Shown one piece after another: positions 8,977 to 17,740 of a DNA stretch of 64,000 bases. Under the pieces are notes generated by a model. It searched no databases. It had not been told where the DNA came from and saw only the letters and a program-made list of their open reading frames with translations. The stretch comes from G963676655 sp963678305. GTDB taxonomy: Bacteria; Verrucomicrobiota; Lentisphaeria; Victivallales; Victivallaceae. Numbering within the stretch: the first letter of the stretch is position 1; each line of letters opens with the position of its first letter. Location of the stretch: contig CAXXVV010000012.1 in NCBI GenBank assembly GCA_963678305.2, positions 591,791-655,790 on the forward strand, read 5' to 3'. The position numbers and the translations under genes are program-made.

Positions 8977-9084
8977 GTTTTCACCTTGATGGTGAAAGCA
9001 GGGAGTTTGATAAGATAAAAAAAACTTAAATCGTAAAAGTATAGAAACCCAAAACTGGCAACTGATAAATATCAGGAGGAAAAA

Positions 9085-10281
9085 ATGGCCAAAGAAACCT
9101 TTGCAAGAACGAAGCCGCACGTCAACATCGGTACTATCGGACACGTTGACCACGGTAAAACCACGCTGACCGCCGCCATTACCATGGTGCAGTCTAGAAA
9201 ATTTGGTGGCACAGTCAAGAATTATGATGAAATCGATAATGCGCCGGAAGAACGCGAACGCGGAATTACCATCAATACCGCTCACGTTGAATACGAGACC
9301 GAAACTCGTCACTATGCTCATGTTGACTGTCCTGGCCACGCTGACTATATTAAAAACATGATTACCGGTGCTGCTCAGATGGACGGCGCTATTCTGGTTA
9401 TCGCCGCTTCTGACGGTCCGATGGCTCAGACTCGCGAACACGTTCTGCTGGCTCGTCAGGTAGGCGTACCTGCTCTGGTCGTTTTCCTGAACAAGGTTGA
9501 CCAGGTAGATGATGAAGAGTTGATCGAGCTGGTTGAAATGGATGTTCGTGAACTTCTCGATACTTACGAATTTCCTGGCGATGATACTCCGATAATCAAA
9601 GGTTCAGCTCTGAAAGCTGTAGAATCCGGCGGGGATCCTGATTCCCCGGATTGCGCTTGCATTATCGAACTGATGGATGCGGTCGATACATTTATCCCGG
9701 AACCGGCTCGTGATGTTGATCAGCCGTTCCTGATGCCGGTTGAAGACGTATTCACCATTGAAGGTCGTGGTACTGTTGTTACCGGTCGTGTAGAACGCGG
9801 TATCATCAAGGTTGGTGAAGAAATTGCTATCGTCGGTATCAAAGATACTGCTAAAACCACCGTTACCGGTGTTGAAATGTTCCGCAAGCTGCTCGACGAA
9901 GGTCGTGCCGGTGACAACATTGGCTGTCTGCTTCGCGGTGTTAAGAAATCTGATGTACAGCGCGGTCAGGTTCTGGCTAAGCCCGGTACCATTACCCCGC
10001 ACACCAAATTCACTGCTGAGATCTACGTTCTGAGCAAAGATGAAGGTGGTCGTCATACTCCGTTCTTCAATAACTACCGTCCGCAGTTCTACTTCCGTAC
10101 AACTGACGTGACTGGTATCATCAGCCTGCCCGAGGGTACTGAAATGGTTATGCCTGGCGATAACACCAGCATCACTGTTGAGCTGATTGCCCCGATCGCG
10201 ATGGAAAAAGGTCTGCGTTTCGCTATCCGTGAAGGTGGACGTACCGTTGCTTCCGGTCGTGTTGCTGATATTATGGAATAA
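9085..10281 (+). CDS. tuf: Translation elongation factor Tu
   Basis: A 398-residue GTPase that delivers aminoacyl-tRNA to the ribosome. The G motifs are intact: GHVDHGKTT (G1), DCPGHADY (G3), NKVD (G4) and GSALKA (G5), with the switch-I region EERERGITI. Domains II and III follow (VEDVFTIEGRGTVVTGRVERG; TPFFNNYRPQFYFRTTDVTG). A short loop SGGDPDSPDCACI in domain I is slightly longer than in E. coli. An AGGAGG site precedes the ATG. This is the only tuf gene in the window; none is found in the str operon after fusA. Confidence 0.99.
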   Translation: MAKETFARTKPHVNIGTIGHVDHGKTTLTAAITMVQSRKFGGTVKNYDEIDNAPEERERGITINTAHVEYETETRHYAHVDCPGHADYIKNMITGAAQMDGAILVIAASDGPMAQTREHVLLARQVGVPALVVFLNKVDQVDDEELIELVEMDVRELLDTYEFPGDDTPIIKGSALKAVESGGDPDSPDCACIIELMDAVDTFIPEPARDVDQPFLMPVEDVFTIEGRGTVVTGRVERGIIKVGEEIAIVGIKDTAKTTVTGVEMFRKLLDEGRAGDNIGCLLRGVKKSDVQRGQVLAKPGTITPHTKFTAEIYVLSKDEGGRHTPFFNNYRPQFYFRTTDVTGIISLPEGTEMVMPGDNTSITVELIAPIAMEKGLRFAIREGGRTVASGRVADIME

Positions 10282-10312
10282 TAGCTGAGCAATAATTGCA
10301 ATAGATTATTGT

Positions 10313-10339
10313 CCTGAACGGCAGAAGATGCCGTTCAGG
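10313..10339 (+). other. Hairpin between tuf and rpmG
   Basis: CCTGAACGGC and GCCGTTCAGG form a perfect 10-bp stem with a 7-base loop, 31 bases after tuf. No run of T follows (GCATTTTA), so it is more likely an mRNA processing or stability element, or a partial attenuator lowering expression of genes after the highly expressed tuf, than a full terminator. Confidence 0.5.
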
Positions 10340-10366
10340 GCATTTTACCGAAAGAGAAGTGAAATT

Positions 10367-10516
10367 ATGCGCGAGATCATCACGCTGGAATGCACCGAGT
10401 GCAAGAGGCGCAATTACACAACAAAAAAAGAAAAGCGGAACACTCCCGGCAGACTTGAAAAAAGCAAGTACTGCAAATTCGAACGCAAACATACTTTGCA
10501 TCGGGAAACCCGTTAA
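10367..10516 (+). CDS. rpmG: 50S ribosomal protein L33
   Basis: A 49-residue protein, MREIITLECTECKRRNY... ending YCKFERKHTLHRETR, clearly L33. The ATG at 10367 is preceded by AGAGAAGTG; longer in-frame versions from upstream would run through the hairpin. The N-terminal zinc pair CTEC is present, but the C-terminal knuckle has only one cysteine (YCKFE in place of the usual CxxC), so three of the four zinc ligands of the classic zinc-binding form remain. The tuf-tRNA-Trp-secE surroundings are the usual place of rpmG in many bacteria. Confidence 0.92.
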   Translation: MREIITLECTECKRRNYTTKKEKRNTPGRLEKSKYCKFERKHTLHRETR

Positions 10517-10540
10517 CAGCAGTCGAAATTGAATTTATGC

Positions 10541-10617
10541 AGGAGTGTAGCTCAGTTGGCTAGAGCAGCGGTCTCCAAAACCGCAGGTCGTGAGTTCGAG
10601 CCTCACCGCTCCTGCCA
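10541..10617 (+). tRNA. tRNA-Trp (anticodon CCA)
   Basis: Acceptor arms AGGAGTG and CGCTCCT pair with one G-U; anticodon stem GCGGT/ACCGC encloses CTCCAAA with anticodon CCA; T-arm GTGAGTTCGAGCCTCAC; CCA end encoded. It sits between rpmG and secE, the common place for tRNA-Trp in bacterial genomes. Confidence 0.96.
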
Positions 10618-10644
10618 TATTTCATATAAGTATAAGAGGCTTAA

Positions 10645-10863
10645 ATGAGCAGGATAATTAAAGCGATAGGCGGCATCATCAAGGCAATCAAGCGTTTCAC
10701 CCGTGATTGCATGGCCGAGTTAAAAAAATGTACCTGGCCTGAAAGGGATGTACTGGTCGAATCAACGTTACTGGTAATCGTGGTTATGGCACTGCTGTCA
10801 CTTTACGTTTTCCTGATTGATCAAGCTGGCCATTGGTTTATTCGCTTGATTACTGGTAGTTAA
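10645..10863 (+). CDS. secE: Preprotein translocase subunit SecE
   Basis: A 72-residue, single-span SecE: an amphipathic helix with the conserved FTRDCMAELKKCTWPERDVLVEST (family pattern 'E..KV.WPsr.E...tt') is followed by one membrane segment (LLVIVVMALLSLYVFLIDQAG). It stabilises SecY in the translocon. The next gene is nusG, 29 bases on, the conserved secE-nusG pair. Confidence 0.95.
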   Translation: MSRIIKAIGGIIKAIKRFTRDCMAELKKCTWPERDVLVESTLLVIVVMALLSLYVFLIDQAGHWFIRLITGS

Positions 10864-10892
10864 TTAATATTCTGTTCACAAGGAAAAGATTC

Positions 10893-11465
10893 ATGGAAGA
10901 ACCGCAAAAAAAACAGGGTAAATGGTATGTTGTCCACACATTGTCCGGGCAGGAAAACCGGGTTCGTGACAGCATCCAGAAGCAGGTAGCGCTTGAAGGC
11001 GGCAACCTCCCGGTGTATGAGGCATTCATCCCGACTGAGAAAGTATCTGAGATTCGTCAGGGAAGAAAGACCACAACCACCCGGAAATTTTTTCCCGGAT
11101 ATATTCTGGTCCGTATGGATCTCTATGATGAAAATAACAATATAATTGAAGACGCCTGGTATTTTATCCGTAATCTCCAGGGCGTAATTGGCTTTATTGG
11201 CGGGAGTAACTATCCCACCGCATTAACCCCTCGCGAAGTTGACGACTTAATGCGTCAGGTCGGAGAAGGTCAGGATTCGTCGAAACCGAAAGTACAGTAT
11301 GAAATCGGCGAAACTGTTCGGATCAAAGATGGTGCATTTGAGAACTTTGAGGGTACGATTGAGGAAATTGACGGAGAACGCGGCAAACTGAAACTGATGG
11401 TTTCGATTTTTGGTCGCTTTACTCCGGTTGAACTTGAATTCTGGCAGGTTGATCGGGACGTTTAA
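10893..11465 (+). CDS. nusG: Transcription termination/antitermination protein NusG
   Basis: A 190-residue protein with the NGN domain (GKWYVVHTLSGQENRVRDSI at the start; TTRKFFPGYILVRMD; FIGGSNYPTALTPREVDDLM) and a C-terminal KOW domain (GETVRIKDGAFENFEGTIEEID). It binds RNA polymerase and links it to Rho and to ribosomal protein S10. AAGGAAAAG precedes the ATG. The gene is followed after 95 bases by rplK. Confidence 0.97.
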   Translation: MEEPQKKQGKWYVVHTLSGQENRVRDSIQKQVALEGGNLPVYEAFIPTEKVSEIRQGRKTTTTRKFFPGYILVRMDLYDENNNIIEDAWYFIRNLQGVIGFIGGSNYPTALTPREVDDLMRQVGEGQDSSKPKVQYEIGETVRIKDGAFENFEGTIEEIDGERGKLKLMVSIFGRFTPVELEFWQVDRDV

Positions 11466-11560
11466 GAGCCCGGTCAAGAATCAGCATAAACGAAAGGCCG
11501 ACAATAACGGGAGGACGCCTGTCAATCCGCACCGCTTTTGTTGGGTAGGAGATCATTGCT

Positions 11561-11989
11561 ATGGCAAAGAAAGTCACTGGTGTAATCCGGCTGCAGATTC
11601 CTGCCGGGGCAGCCAATCCGGCACCGCCGGTTGGTCCCGCGTTGGGTCAGGCTGGGGTTAACATCATGGAATTCTGTAAGCAGTTTAACGCTGCTACACA
11701 GAGCCAGAGTGGTATGATCATCCCTGTGGTCATTACTGTTTATCAGGACCGCTCCTTCACCTTTATCTGCAAATCACCACCGGCCGCTGTGCTGCTGAAA
11801 AAAGCAGCTGGCCTGGCTTCCGGAGCTAACACTCCCGGTCGCGAGGTTGTCGGCAAGGTAACTATTGCGCAGATCAAAGAGATCATCGAGATCAAGAAGG
11901 CTGACCTGAACGCACGGGATGAGGAAGCTGCGATCCAATTGATCGCGGGTACCGCTCGAAGCATGGGAATCGAGGTGGTCGATGAGTAA
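11561..11989 (+). CDS. rplK: 50S ribosomal protein L11
   Basis: A 142-residue L11: IRLQIPAGAANPAPPVGPALGQAGVNIMEFCKQFNAAT is the conserved N-terminal domain with the PP(V)GPALG loop, and the C-terminal RNA-binding domain has KIAQIKEI-like TIAQIKEIIEIKKADLNA and GTARSMGIEV. It forms the GTPase-associated centre of the ribosome. GTAGGAGAT precedes the ATG. It overlaps rplA by 8 bases. Confidence 0.98.
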   Translation: MAKKVTGVIRLQIPAGAANPAPPVGPALGQAGVNIMEFCKQFNAATQSQSGMIIPVVITVYQDRSFTFICKSPPAAVLLKKAAGLASGANTPGREVVGKVTIAQIKEIIEIKKADLNARDEEAAIQLIAGTARSMGIEVVDE

Positions 11990-12686
11990 AATGAGCAAAT
12001 TGAAAAAAGCTCAATTGGAATGCTTTGACAACCAGAAGAGGTACAGCGTCGCTGAGGCGTTGGAGATTCTCAAAAAGATGCCGGCTATCAAATTTGATGC
12101 GACTGTTGAGGTTGCATTCAAGATGGGTATTGACCCGCGTAAATCCGATCAGAATGTTCGTGGCGCGGTTTCTCTTCCCAAAGGTACCGGTAAATCAGTT
12201 TCAGTTGTAGTTATCGCCGCCGGCGCACAGGCTGATGAAGCCAAAGCCGCGGGTGCTGACTATGCTGGTTACGAAGATCTGATTGAAAAAATTAAAGGCG
12301 GCTGGCTGGACTTCGATGTCCTGATCGCCACTCCTGACGCGATGAAGCAAGTTCGTCCCCTGGGTCGTGTACTCGGTCCCCGCGGACTTATGCCGAATCC
12401 GAAAACCGGAACTGTTACCGATGCGGTTGCAGATGCGGTTCAGGAAGCGAAAGCCGGTCGAGTCGAATATCGGGCTGACCGCGGCGCATGTATCCATGCC
12501 CCGTTTGGTAAATTGTCCTTTTCAGTTGAAGATTTGAAAGAAAACTTTGAAGCGATCCTGGTAGCTGTTCAAAAGGCTAAGCCGGCAACGGCAAAGGGTG
12601 CGTATTTCATTAGTTGTACTTTTTCTTCGACTATCAGTCCCGGTGTAAAAGTTGACCTTAAAGATGCGATGAAGGTGCTGGCATGA
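11982..12686 (+). CDS. rplA: 50S ribosomal protein L1
   Basis: A 234-residue L1 with the conserved RNA-binding stretch FDATVEVAFKMGIDPRKSDQNVRGAVSLPKGTGKS and the second-domain signature VLGPRGLMPNPKTGTV. It shapes the L1 stalk and, in E. coli, represses its own operon. The ATG at 11982 overlaps the end of rplK (GATGAGTAA); a second in-frame ATG at 11991 is possible. It overlaps rplJ by 4 bases (ATGA). Confidence 0.97.
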   Translation: MSKMSKLKKAQLECFDNQKRYSVAEALEILKKMPAIKFDATVEVAFKMGIDPRKSDQNVRGAVSLPKGTGKSVSVVVIAAGAQADEAKAAGADYAGYEDLIEKIKGGWLDFDVLIATPDAMKQVRPLGRVLGPRGLMPNPKTGTVTDAVADAVQEAKAGRVEYRADRGACIHAPFGKLSFSVEDLKENFEAILVAVQKAKPATAKGAYFISCTFSSTISPGVKVDLKDAMKVLA

Positions 12687-13204
12687 GATCTGAAAAAACT
12701 ATTCTTGTAGAATACATCGGCGGCATAATTGAAAACTCATCGTTTCTTTATTTCGTCAGCTATAAGGGGCTTACTGTTGAGCAGTTTTCAGACTTCCGCA
12801 ATAAGCTGGCGGATAATGGCGCCAAGTGCCATGTCCTGAAAAACAGTCTTATCTGCAAGGCGGCCGAGAAGGTCAACGCTGATTCCCTCGCATCTTTTAA
12901 GATGACCGGGGATACCGCGGTTGTTTTCGGTCAGGGTGATCCTGGCGCGGTTGCTAAAGTTGTCGCTGATTTTTCGAAAACGAGTGAACCGGTTGTCGTT
13001 AAAGGCGGTTTCCTGGATAACGTTCTGTTGTCTGAAGCCGACGTCAAAGCGATATCCGATCTCCCGCCGCGTGAAATCCTGCTGGCTCAGTTGCTTGGTG
13101 TCCTCGAAGGACCGAAACGCAATCTGGTCACAGTACTCAACAATGGTGTTGCTCAGATCGTTAACGTTCTGAATAACTATCAGAGTAAGCTTGAAGAAAA
13201 TTGA
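12683..13204 (+). CDS. rplJ: 50S ribosomal protein L10
   Basis: A 173-residue L10 with the N-terminal 23S rRNA-binding part (FLYFVSYKGLTVEQFSDFRNKL; HVLKNSLICKAAE) and the C-terminal helix that anchors L12 dimers (LVTVLNNGVAQIVNVLNNYQSKL). Its ATG overlaps the stop of rplA, so there is no room for the long L10-binding leader that precedes rplJ in E. coli; any autoregulation must work in another way. Confidence 0.97.
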   Translation: MRSEKTILVEYIGGIIENSSFLYFVSYKGLTVEQFSDFRNKLADNGAKCHVLKNSLICKAAEKVNADSLASFKMTGDTAVVFGQGDPGAVAKVVADFSKTSEPVVVKGGFLDNVLLSEADVKAISDLPPREILLAQLLGVLEGPKRNLVTVLNNGVAQIVNVLNNYQSKLEEN

Positions 13205-13258
13205 TTATATTTTTGCATTTAAATAAATAACCTAAAAAACAATAAATGGAGACTGAAA

Positions 13259-13666
13259 ATGTCTGAAGAAGCTAAAGTTGAAGTTACTCCTGAAATGGAG
13301 AAATTCATCGAGTACATCGAAAACATGACTGTACTTGAACTGTCCAAGCTGGTCAAAGCTCTGGAAGATCGTCTTGGTGTTACTGCTGCTGCTCCGGTTG
13401 CTGCGATGGCTGCTATGCCTGCCGCCGGTGGCGAAGCCGCTGCTGAAGAAGAAAAGAGCGAATTTGATGTTGTTCTGGTCAGCTTCGGCGCCAACAAGAT
13501 TCCGGTTATCAAAGAAGTTCGCGCCATCACTGGCCTGGGCCTCAAAGAAGCCAAAGAACTGGTTGAAGGCGCACCTAAGGCCGTCAAAGAAGGCGCTGCC
13601 AAAGAGGAAGCCGAAGAAATCAAAGCTAAGCTGGAAGGCGCTGGCGCCACTGTTGAACTGAAGTAA
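13259..13666 (+). CDS. rplL: 50S ribosomal protein L7/L12
   Basis: A 135-residue L12: N-terminal dimerisation domain (FIEYIENMTVLELSKLVKALEDRLG), an alanine-rich hinge (TAAAPVAAMAAMPAAGGEAAAEEE), and the C-terminal factor-binding domain (FDVVLVSFGANKIPVIKEVRAITGLGLKEAK, LVEGAPKAVKEG). It is slightly longer than the E. coli protein because of an N-terminal extension. TGGAGA precedes the ATG. Two strong hairpins follow before rpoB. Confidence 0.98.
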   Translation: MSEEAKVEVTPEMEKFIEYIENMTVLELSKLVKALEDRLGVTAAAPVAAMAAMPAAGGEAAAEEEKSEFDVVLVSFGANKIPVIKEVRAITGLGLKEAKELVEGAPKAVKEGAAKEEAEEIKAKLEGAGATVELK

Positions 13667-13686
13667 GCAGTTCCAAGCTGAAAAAA

Positions 13687-13760
13687 CGGTGGGAAATGTT
13701 CTTTAAAATATTTCCTGCCGTTGTTTTGTTTTTCCGTCCCGGGGATGTCCCGGGCGGAAA
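13687..13760 (+). promoter_or_regulatory. Tandem hairpins between rplL and rpoB (attenuator/processing region)
   Basis: Hairpin one: CGGTGGGAAAT (13687-13697) pairs with ATTTCCTGCCG (13710-13720) with two wobble pairs and is followed by the T-rich TTGTTTTG. Hairpin two: TTTCCG plus CCCGGG (13731-13743, one bulged T) pairs with CCCGGG plus CGGAAA (13749-13760). They lie in the 222-base rplL-rpoB gap. In E. coli this gap holds an attenuator and an RNase III site that lower rpoBC relative to ribosomal protein synthesis; the same role is inferred here. Confidence 0.6.
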
Positions 13761-13888
13761 TTATAATTAAAATTTGTATTTTTTGGACTGAAAATGGTTC
13801 AAAAATTTTTCTGTAAAGAGATAAATAAGATGTTAATTGTCTCTAGTATAGATTCGTCAGGTCGATTAAATTCAGGAAGGTGTAGTTT

Positions 13889-16800
13889 ATGACTGAACGT
13901 GTAAACTTCGGAAAACAGCAGGAAGTTCTGGATATTCCAGATCTGATCGGCGTTCAGGTGGGATCCTATCGTAGCTTTCTTCAGATGGATGTCCCGCCGG
14001 CTGAACGTCAAAACGTTGGACTCCAGGAGGTTTTCAACGAGATTTTTCCAATTGAAAGTTTTGACAAACAATTGGTAATTGAATTCGTTGACTATCAGGT
14101 TGGAATCCCGAGAAAGTCAACTGTTGACTGTGTAAAAGATGGTGATACTTATTGTTCGCCTCTGCATGTAAATTTTTTGCTGAAAAACAGCAGCCAAGAA
14201 GTCCCGGAACGTGTATTTTTGGGTGATATCCCGATTATGACTGACCGCGGCACCTTTGTATTCAATGGTGCGGAGCGGGTTATCATCAGCCAGCTTCATC
14301 GTTCGCCGGGGATTTGTTTTGAGCGCAGCAGCCACACCAGTGGCCGGACGCTTTATTCATACCGGATTATTCCGGACCGCGGTTCCTGGTTGGAAGTGCA
14401 GTTCGATATTAATGATATGATTTATATTTATCTTGATCGTCGTCGCCGTCGTCGTAAATTCCTGATAACCACCTTCCTGCGCGCAATCGGCTACGAAACG
14501 AACAAAGAAATCCTGAAAGCCGGCGGCAATGAAGTCAAATCCATGTCCGTCGCTTCCCTGTTGAAAGAAGACCTTAGTAATCTCTACTTTGCGGATGATG
14601 TTACCAACACCGCTGATCAGGTTATTATCGACGAACTTGTCAAACTGAACGAATCACATCTGCAGATGCTTCAGGAAGCTGGAGTTCAGAAAGTAGAAGT
14701 CGTTAAAGTTATCGAGGGCGGTGAATACCTCATCGGTTGCCTGCGCAAAGATCCTTCCCGCAACACCGAAGAAGCCCTGAAAGAAATCTATCGCCGGATG
14801 CGTCCTGGTGATCCTCCGAATGTTCAGAATGCCAAACAGCTTATTAAGCGTCTGTTCTTCGATATCAAACGCTACGACCTCGGTATTGTCGGTCGCTTCA
14901 AAATCAATGAGCGTCTTGGTCTTGACCTGCCGCTTGAAGAGCGTACCCTGATGCCGCAGGACTTGCTGCATGCCACGCTTGAGTTGATAGAATTGCGCAA
15001 TACCGGCGGCCAGACCGACGATATTGACCATCTTGGCAGCCGCCGGGTTAAAACCGTTGGTGAACTGCTTCAGAATCACTGCCGCGTCGGTCTGCTTCGG
15101 ACCGAACGTCTGATTCGTGAACGGATGACTCTGATGAGTTCTGATGAAACCAATCTTTCGCCCAGCAAACTGATCAACCCGAAAGCTTTTTCAAGTGTTA
15201 TCCGCGATTTCTTTGCGAGAAACCAGCTTTCCCAGTTTATGGATCAAACCAATCCGTTGAGCGAATTGACTAATAAACGTCGTTTGAGCGCCCTGGGGCC
15301 TGGCGGTCTGAGTCGTGAACGTGCCGGCTTTGAAGTCCGTGACGTTCACTCCAGTCACTATGGCCGGATCTGCCCGATTGAAACACCTGAAGGCCCGAAC
15401 ATTGGTCTTATTTCTTCAATGTCGTTGTATTCACGTATCAACCGGATGGGATTCCTTGAAACTCCGTACCGGAAAGTTGTCAACGGCAGGGTAACTGACC
15501 AGATTGACTATTTGACCGCGGACAAAGAAGAGCAATTTGTTATTGCTCAGGCTAATGCCCGGTTGAATTCCAAAGGCGGTTTCGCCAGTGAAACCGTAAT
15601 GAGCCGCTTCCGTGGTGAGTCAGAAGAACATCCTCGCGAAGAGGTACAATATATTGACGTTTCGCCGAAACAGCTGGTTAGTGCCGCTGCCGGGATCATT
15701 CCGTTCCTGGAACACGACGATGCCAACCGTGCTTTGATGGGATCGAACATGCAGCGCCAGGCGGTTCCGCTGGTAATAACCGAATCACCTCTGGTAGGGA
15801 CCGGGCTTGAAGGAAAACTTGCCCGTGATTCCAGAGCGGTTGTTATGGCTGAGAAGGAAGGTGTTATTGCAGAGGTATCCTCAAACCGGATCGTAATCAC
15901 TTCAGACGGCAAACCGCTGAAAAAGACCAGTGATAAACATCCGCAGAAATATGAACTGAATAAATTCCTTCGTTCCAATGCCGCGACCTGTATTAATCAG
16001 CGCCCGATCGTCCGATCCGGGCTTGAAGTTAAAGCCGGTGACGTTATCGCCGACGGTGCGTCGACCGAGAAGGGCGAACTCGCGCTCGGTAAAAACGTGG
16101 TTGTTGCGTTTATGCCGTGGAACGGTTATAACTTTGAGGATGCGATTGTTGTCAGTGAACGTCTGGTTAAAGAAGATGTTTATACCAGCATCCATGTTGA
16201 TGTGTTTGAAATAACCAGCCGGGAAACCAAGCTGGGGCCGGAAGAAATTACCCGTGATATTCCGAATGTCAGTGACGAAGCACTGCGTCATCTCGGACCC
16301 GACGGGGTGGTTGTTCCCGGTGCTGAAGTCAGCCCTGGCGATATTCTCGTTGGTAAGACTACTCCGAAGAGTGAAACTGAACTTGCTCCGGAAGAACGCT
16401 TGCTCCGGGCTATCTTCGGTGAAAAAGCTGCTGACGTTAAAGATTCTTCACTGGTGGTTCCGAGCGGTAAAGGCGGGATCGTCATGGACGTCCGGATGGA
16501 ATATGCTAAAGATCCGAATCGTCAGACCATAACCAAACAGGAATTCAAACGTCAAACCAAGGTTGCCAAAGAGCAATATAAGCAGACCTTCACCCGTTTG
16601 GTTGATGAGTTGACTGAGCGTTTGGCGGAGATCATGGAAAAGCAGAAACTGCCGCATCCGATTTATGATGACTCCTCCAGCCGTGACAATGCAGTTTTGA
16701 TCAGTTCCAACCGCAGAGTTACCATCAGCTCGATCAAGAAACTTGCTTCCAAGCACAGTTCATGGCGGATGGATGACTGCAAAATGAAAGATGATATCAA

Positions 16801-17740
16801 AGCTATCATTGACGTCTATGTTCCGCAGTTTGACGAAGCCCAGAAGCTCTGGGATGAAGCCGTCGAGCAACTGCAGAACGGCGAAAGCGTCGATCCGGGT
16901 ATCATCAAGAAAGTAAAAGTATACGTCGCCTCCCAGCGTAAGTTGCAGGTTGGAGATAAGATGGCCGGTCGCCATGGTAATAAAGGTATTGTCGCCAAGA
17001 TCGTTCCGGTCGAAGATATGCCTTATCTGCCTGACGGTACACCGGTTGATATTGTACTTAATCCGCTTGGCGTGCCGTCTCGTATGAATGTCGGTCAGGT
17101 GCTTGAAACTCACCTGGGCTGGGCCGCGAAAATGCTCGGTCTGAAAACCGCCACTCCGGTATTCGATGGTATTTCCGAAGGAGAAATCATTGATCTGATG
17201 GTTAAAGCCAATGAGCAGGTTGAGAAGGAAACCGGCACCAATTACCATTGGGGATTTGAGCAGGACACTGCAACCGGTGAATACAAATTTGACGGTAAAG
17301 TCGACCTTTATGATGGTCGTACCGGAGATAAATTTGATCAGCGCGTTATGGTCGGTCTGATCTATATGCTTAAACTTGACCACCTGGTCGCTAATAAAAT
17401 ACATGCCCGTGCGGTTGGCCCTTACTCGCTGGTAACCCAGCAGCCTCTTGGCGGTAAAGCCCAGCATGGCGGTCAGCGTTTCGGGGAAATGGAAGTGTGG
17501 GCGCTTGAAGCCTATGGCGCGGCTCACACCCTTCAGGAAATGCTGACGGTTAAGAGTGACGATGTTTCCGGTCGCGCTCGAATTTATGAATCGATTGTCA
17601 AAGGACGTAATATCCTTGAAGCCAGTCGACCTGAATCATTCAACGTATTGATTAAAGAAATGCAAAGTCTCGGACTGGACATTCGTACTGTCAAGAAGTC
17701 CGGGATGAAACCACCATATGGAGGAACTACCCTTGATTGA
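13889..17740 (+). CDS. rpoB: DNA-directed RNA polymerase subunit beta
   Basis: A 1283-residue beta subunit with all main landmarks: HRSPGICFE, the rifampicin-pocket region QLSQFMDQTNPLSEL followed by KRRLSALGPGGLSRERAGFEVRDVH, PIETPEGPNIGLI, the active-site region YNFEDAIVVSERL, and the C-terminal GKAQHGGQRFGEMEVWALEAYGAA. At the place of E. coli His526 the protein has Asn (residue 462, codon 15272-15274), and FFARNQLSQF replaces FFGSSQLSQF; Ser531 is kept (Ser467). These changes lie in the rifampicin-binding pocket. GGAAGG precedes the ATG. The last 8 bases overlap rpoC. Confidence 0.99.
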   Translation: MTERVNFGKQQEVLDIPDLIGVQVGSYRSFLQMDVPPAERQNVGLQEVFNEIFPIESFDKQLVIEFVDYQVGIPRKSTVDCVKDGDTYCSPLHVNFLLKNSSQEVPERVFLGDIPIMTDRGTFVFNGAERVIISQLHRSPGICFERSSHTSGRTLYSYRIIPDRGSWLEVQFDINDMIYIYLDRRRRRRKFLITTFLRAIGYETNKEILKAGGNEVKSMSVASLLKEDLSNLYFADDVTNTADQVIIDELVKLNESHLQMLQEAGVQKVEVVKVIEGGEYLIGCLRKDPSRNTEEALKEIYRRMRPGDPPNVQNAKQLIKRLFFDIKRYDLGIVGRFKINERLGLDLPLEERTLMPQDLLHATLELIELRNTGGQTDDIDHLGSRRVKTVGELLQNHCRVGLLRTERLIRERMTLMSSDETNLSPSKLINPKAFSSVIRDFFARNQLSQFMDQTNPLSELTNKRRLSALGPGGLSRERAGFEVRDVHSSHYGRICPIETPEGPNIGLISSMSLYSRINRMGFLETPYRKVVNGRVTDQIDYLTADKEEQFVIAQANARLNSKGGFASETVMSRFRGESEEHPREEVQYIDVSPKQLVSAAAGIIPFLEHDDANRALMGSNMQRQAVPLVITESPLVGTGLEGKLARDSRAVVMAEKEGVIAEVSSNRIVITSDGKPLKKTSDKHPQKYELNKFLRSNAATCINQRPIVRSGLEVKAGDVIADGASTEKGELALGKNVVVAFMPWNGYNFEDAIVVSERLVKEDVYTSIHVDVFEITSRETKLGPEEITRDIPNVSDEALRHLGPDGVVVPGAEVSPGDILVGKTTPKSETELAPEERLLRAIFGEKAADVKDSSLVVPSGKGGIVMDVRMEYAKDPNRQTITKQEFKRQTKVAKEQYKQTFTRLVDELTERLAEIMEKQKLPHPIYDDSSSRDNAVLISSNRRVTISSIKKLASKHSSWRMDDCKMKDDIKAIIDVYVPQFDEAQKLWDEAVEQLQNGESVDPGIIKKVKVYVASQRKLQVGDKMAGRHGNKGIVAKIVPVEDMPYLPDGTPVDIVLNPLGVPSRMNVGQVLETHLGWAAKMLGLKTATPVFDGISEGEIIDLMVKANEQVEKETGTNYHWGFEQDTATGEYKFDGKVDLYDGRTGDKFDQRVMVGLIYMLKLDHLVANKIHARAVGPYSLVTQQPLGGKAQHGGQRFGEMEVWALEAYGAAHTLQEMLTVKSDDVSGRARIYESIVKGRNILEASRPESFNVLIKEMQSLGLDIRTVKKSGMKPPYGGTTLD

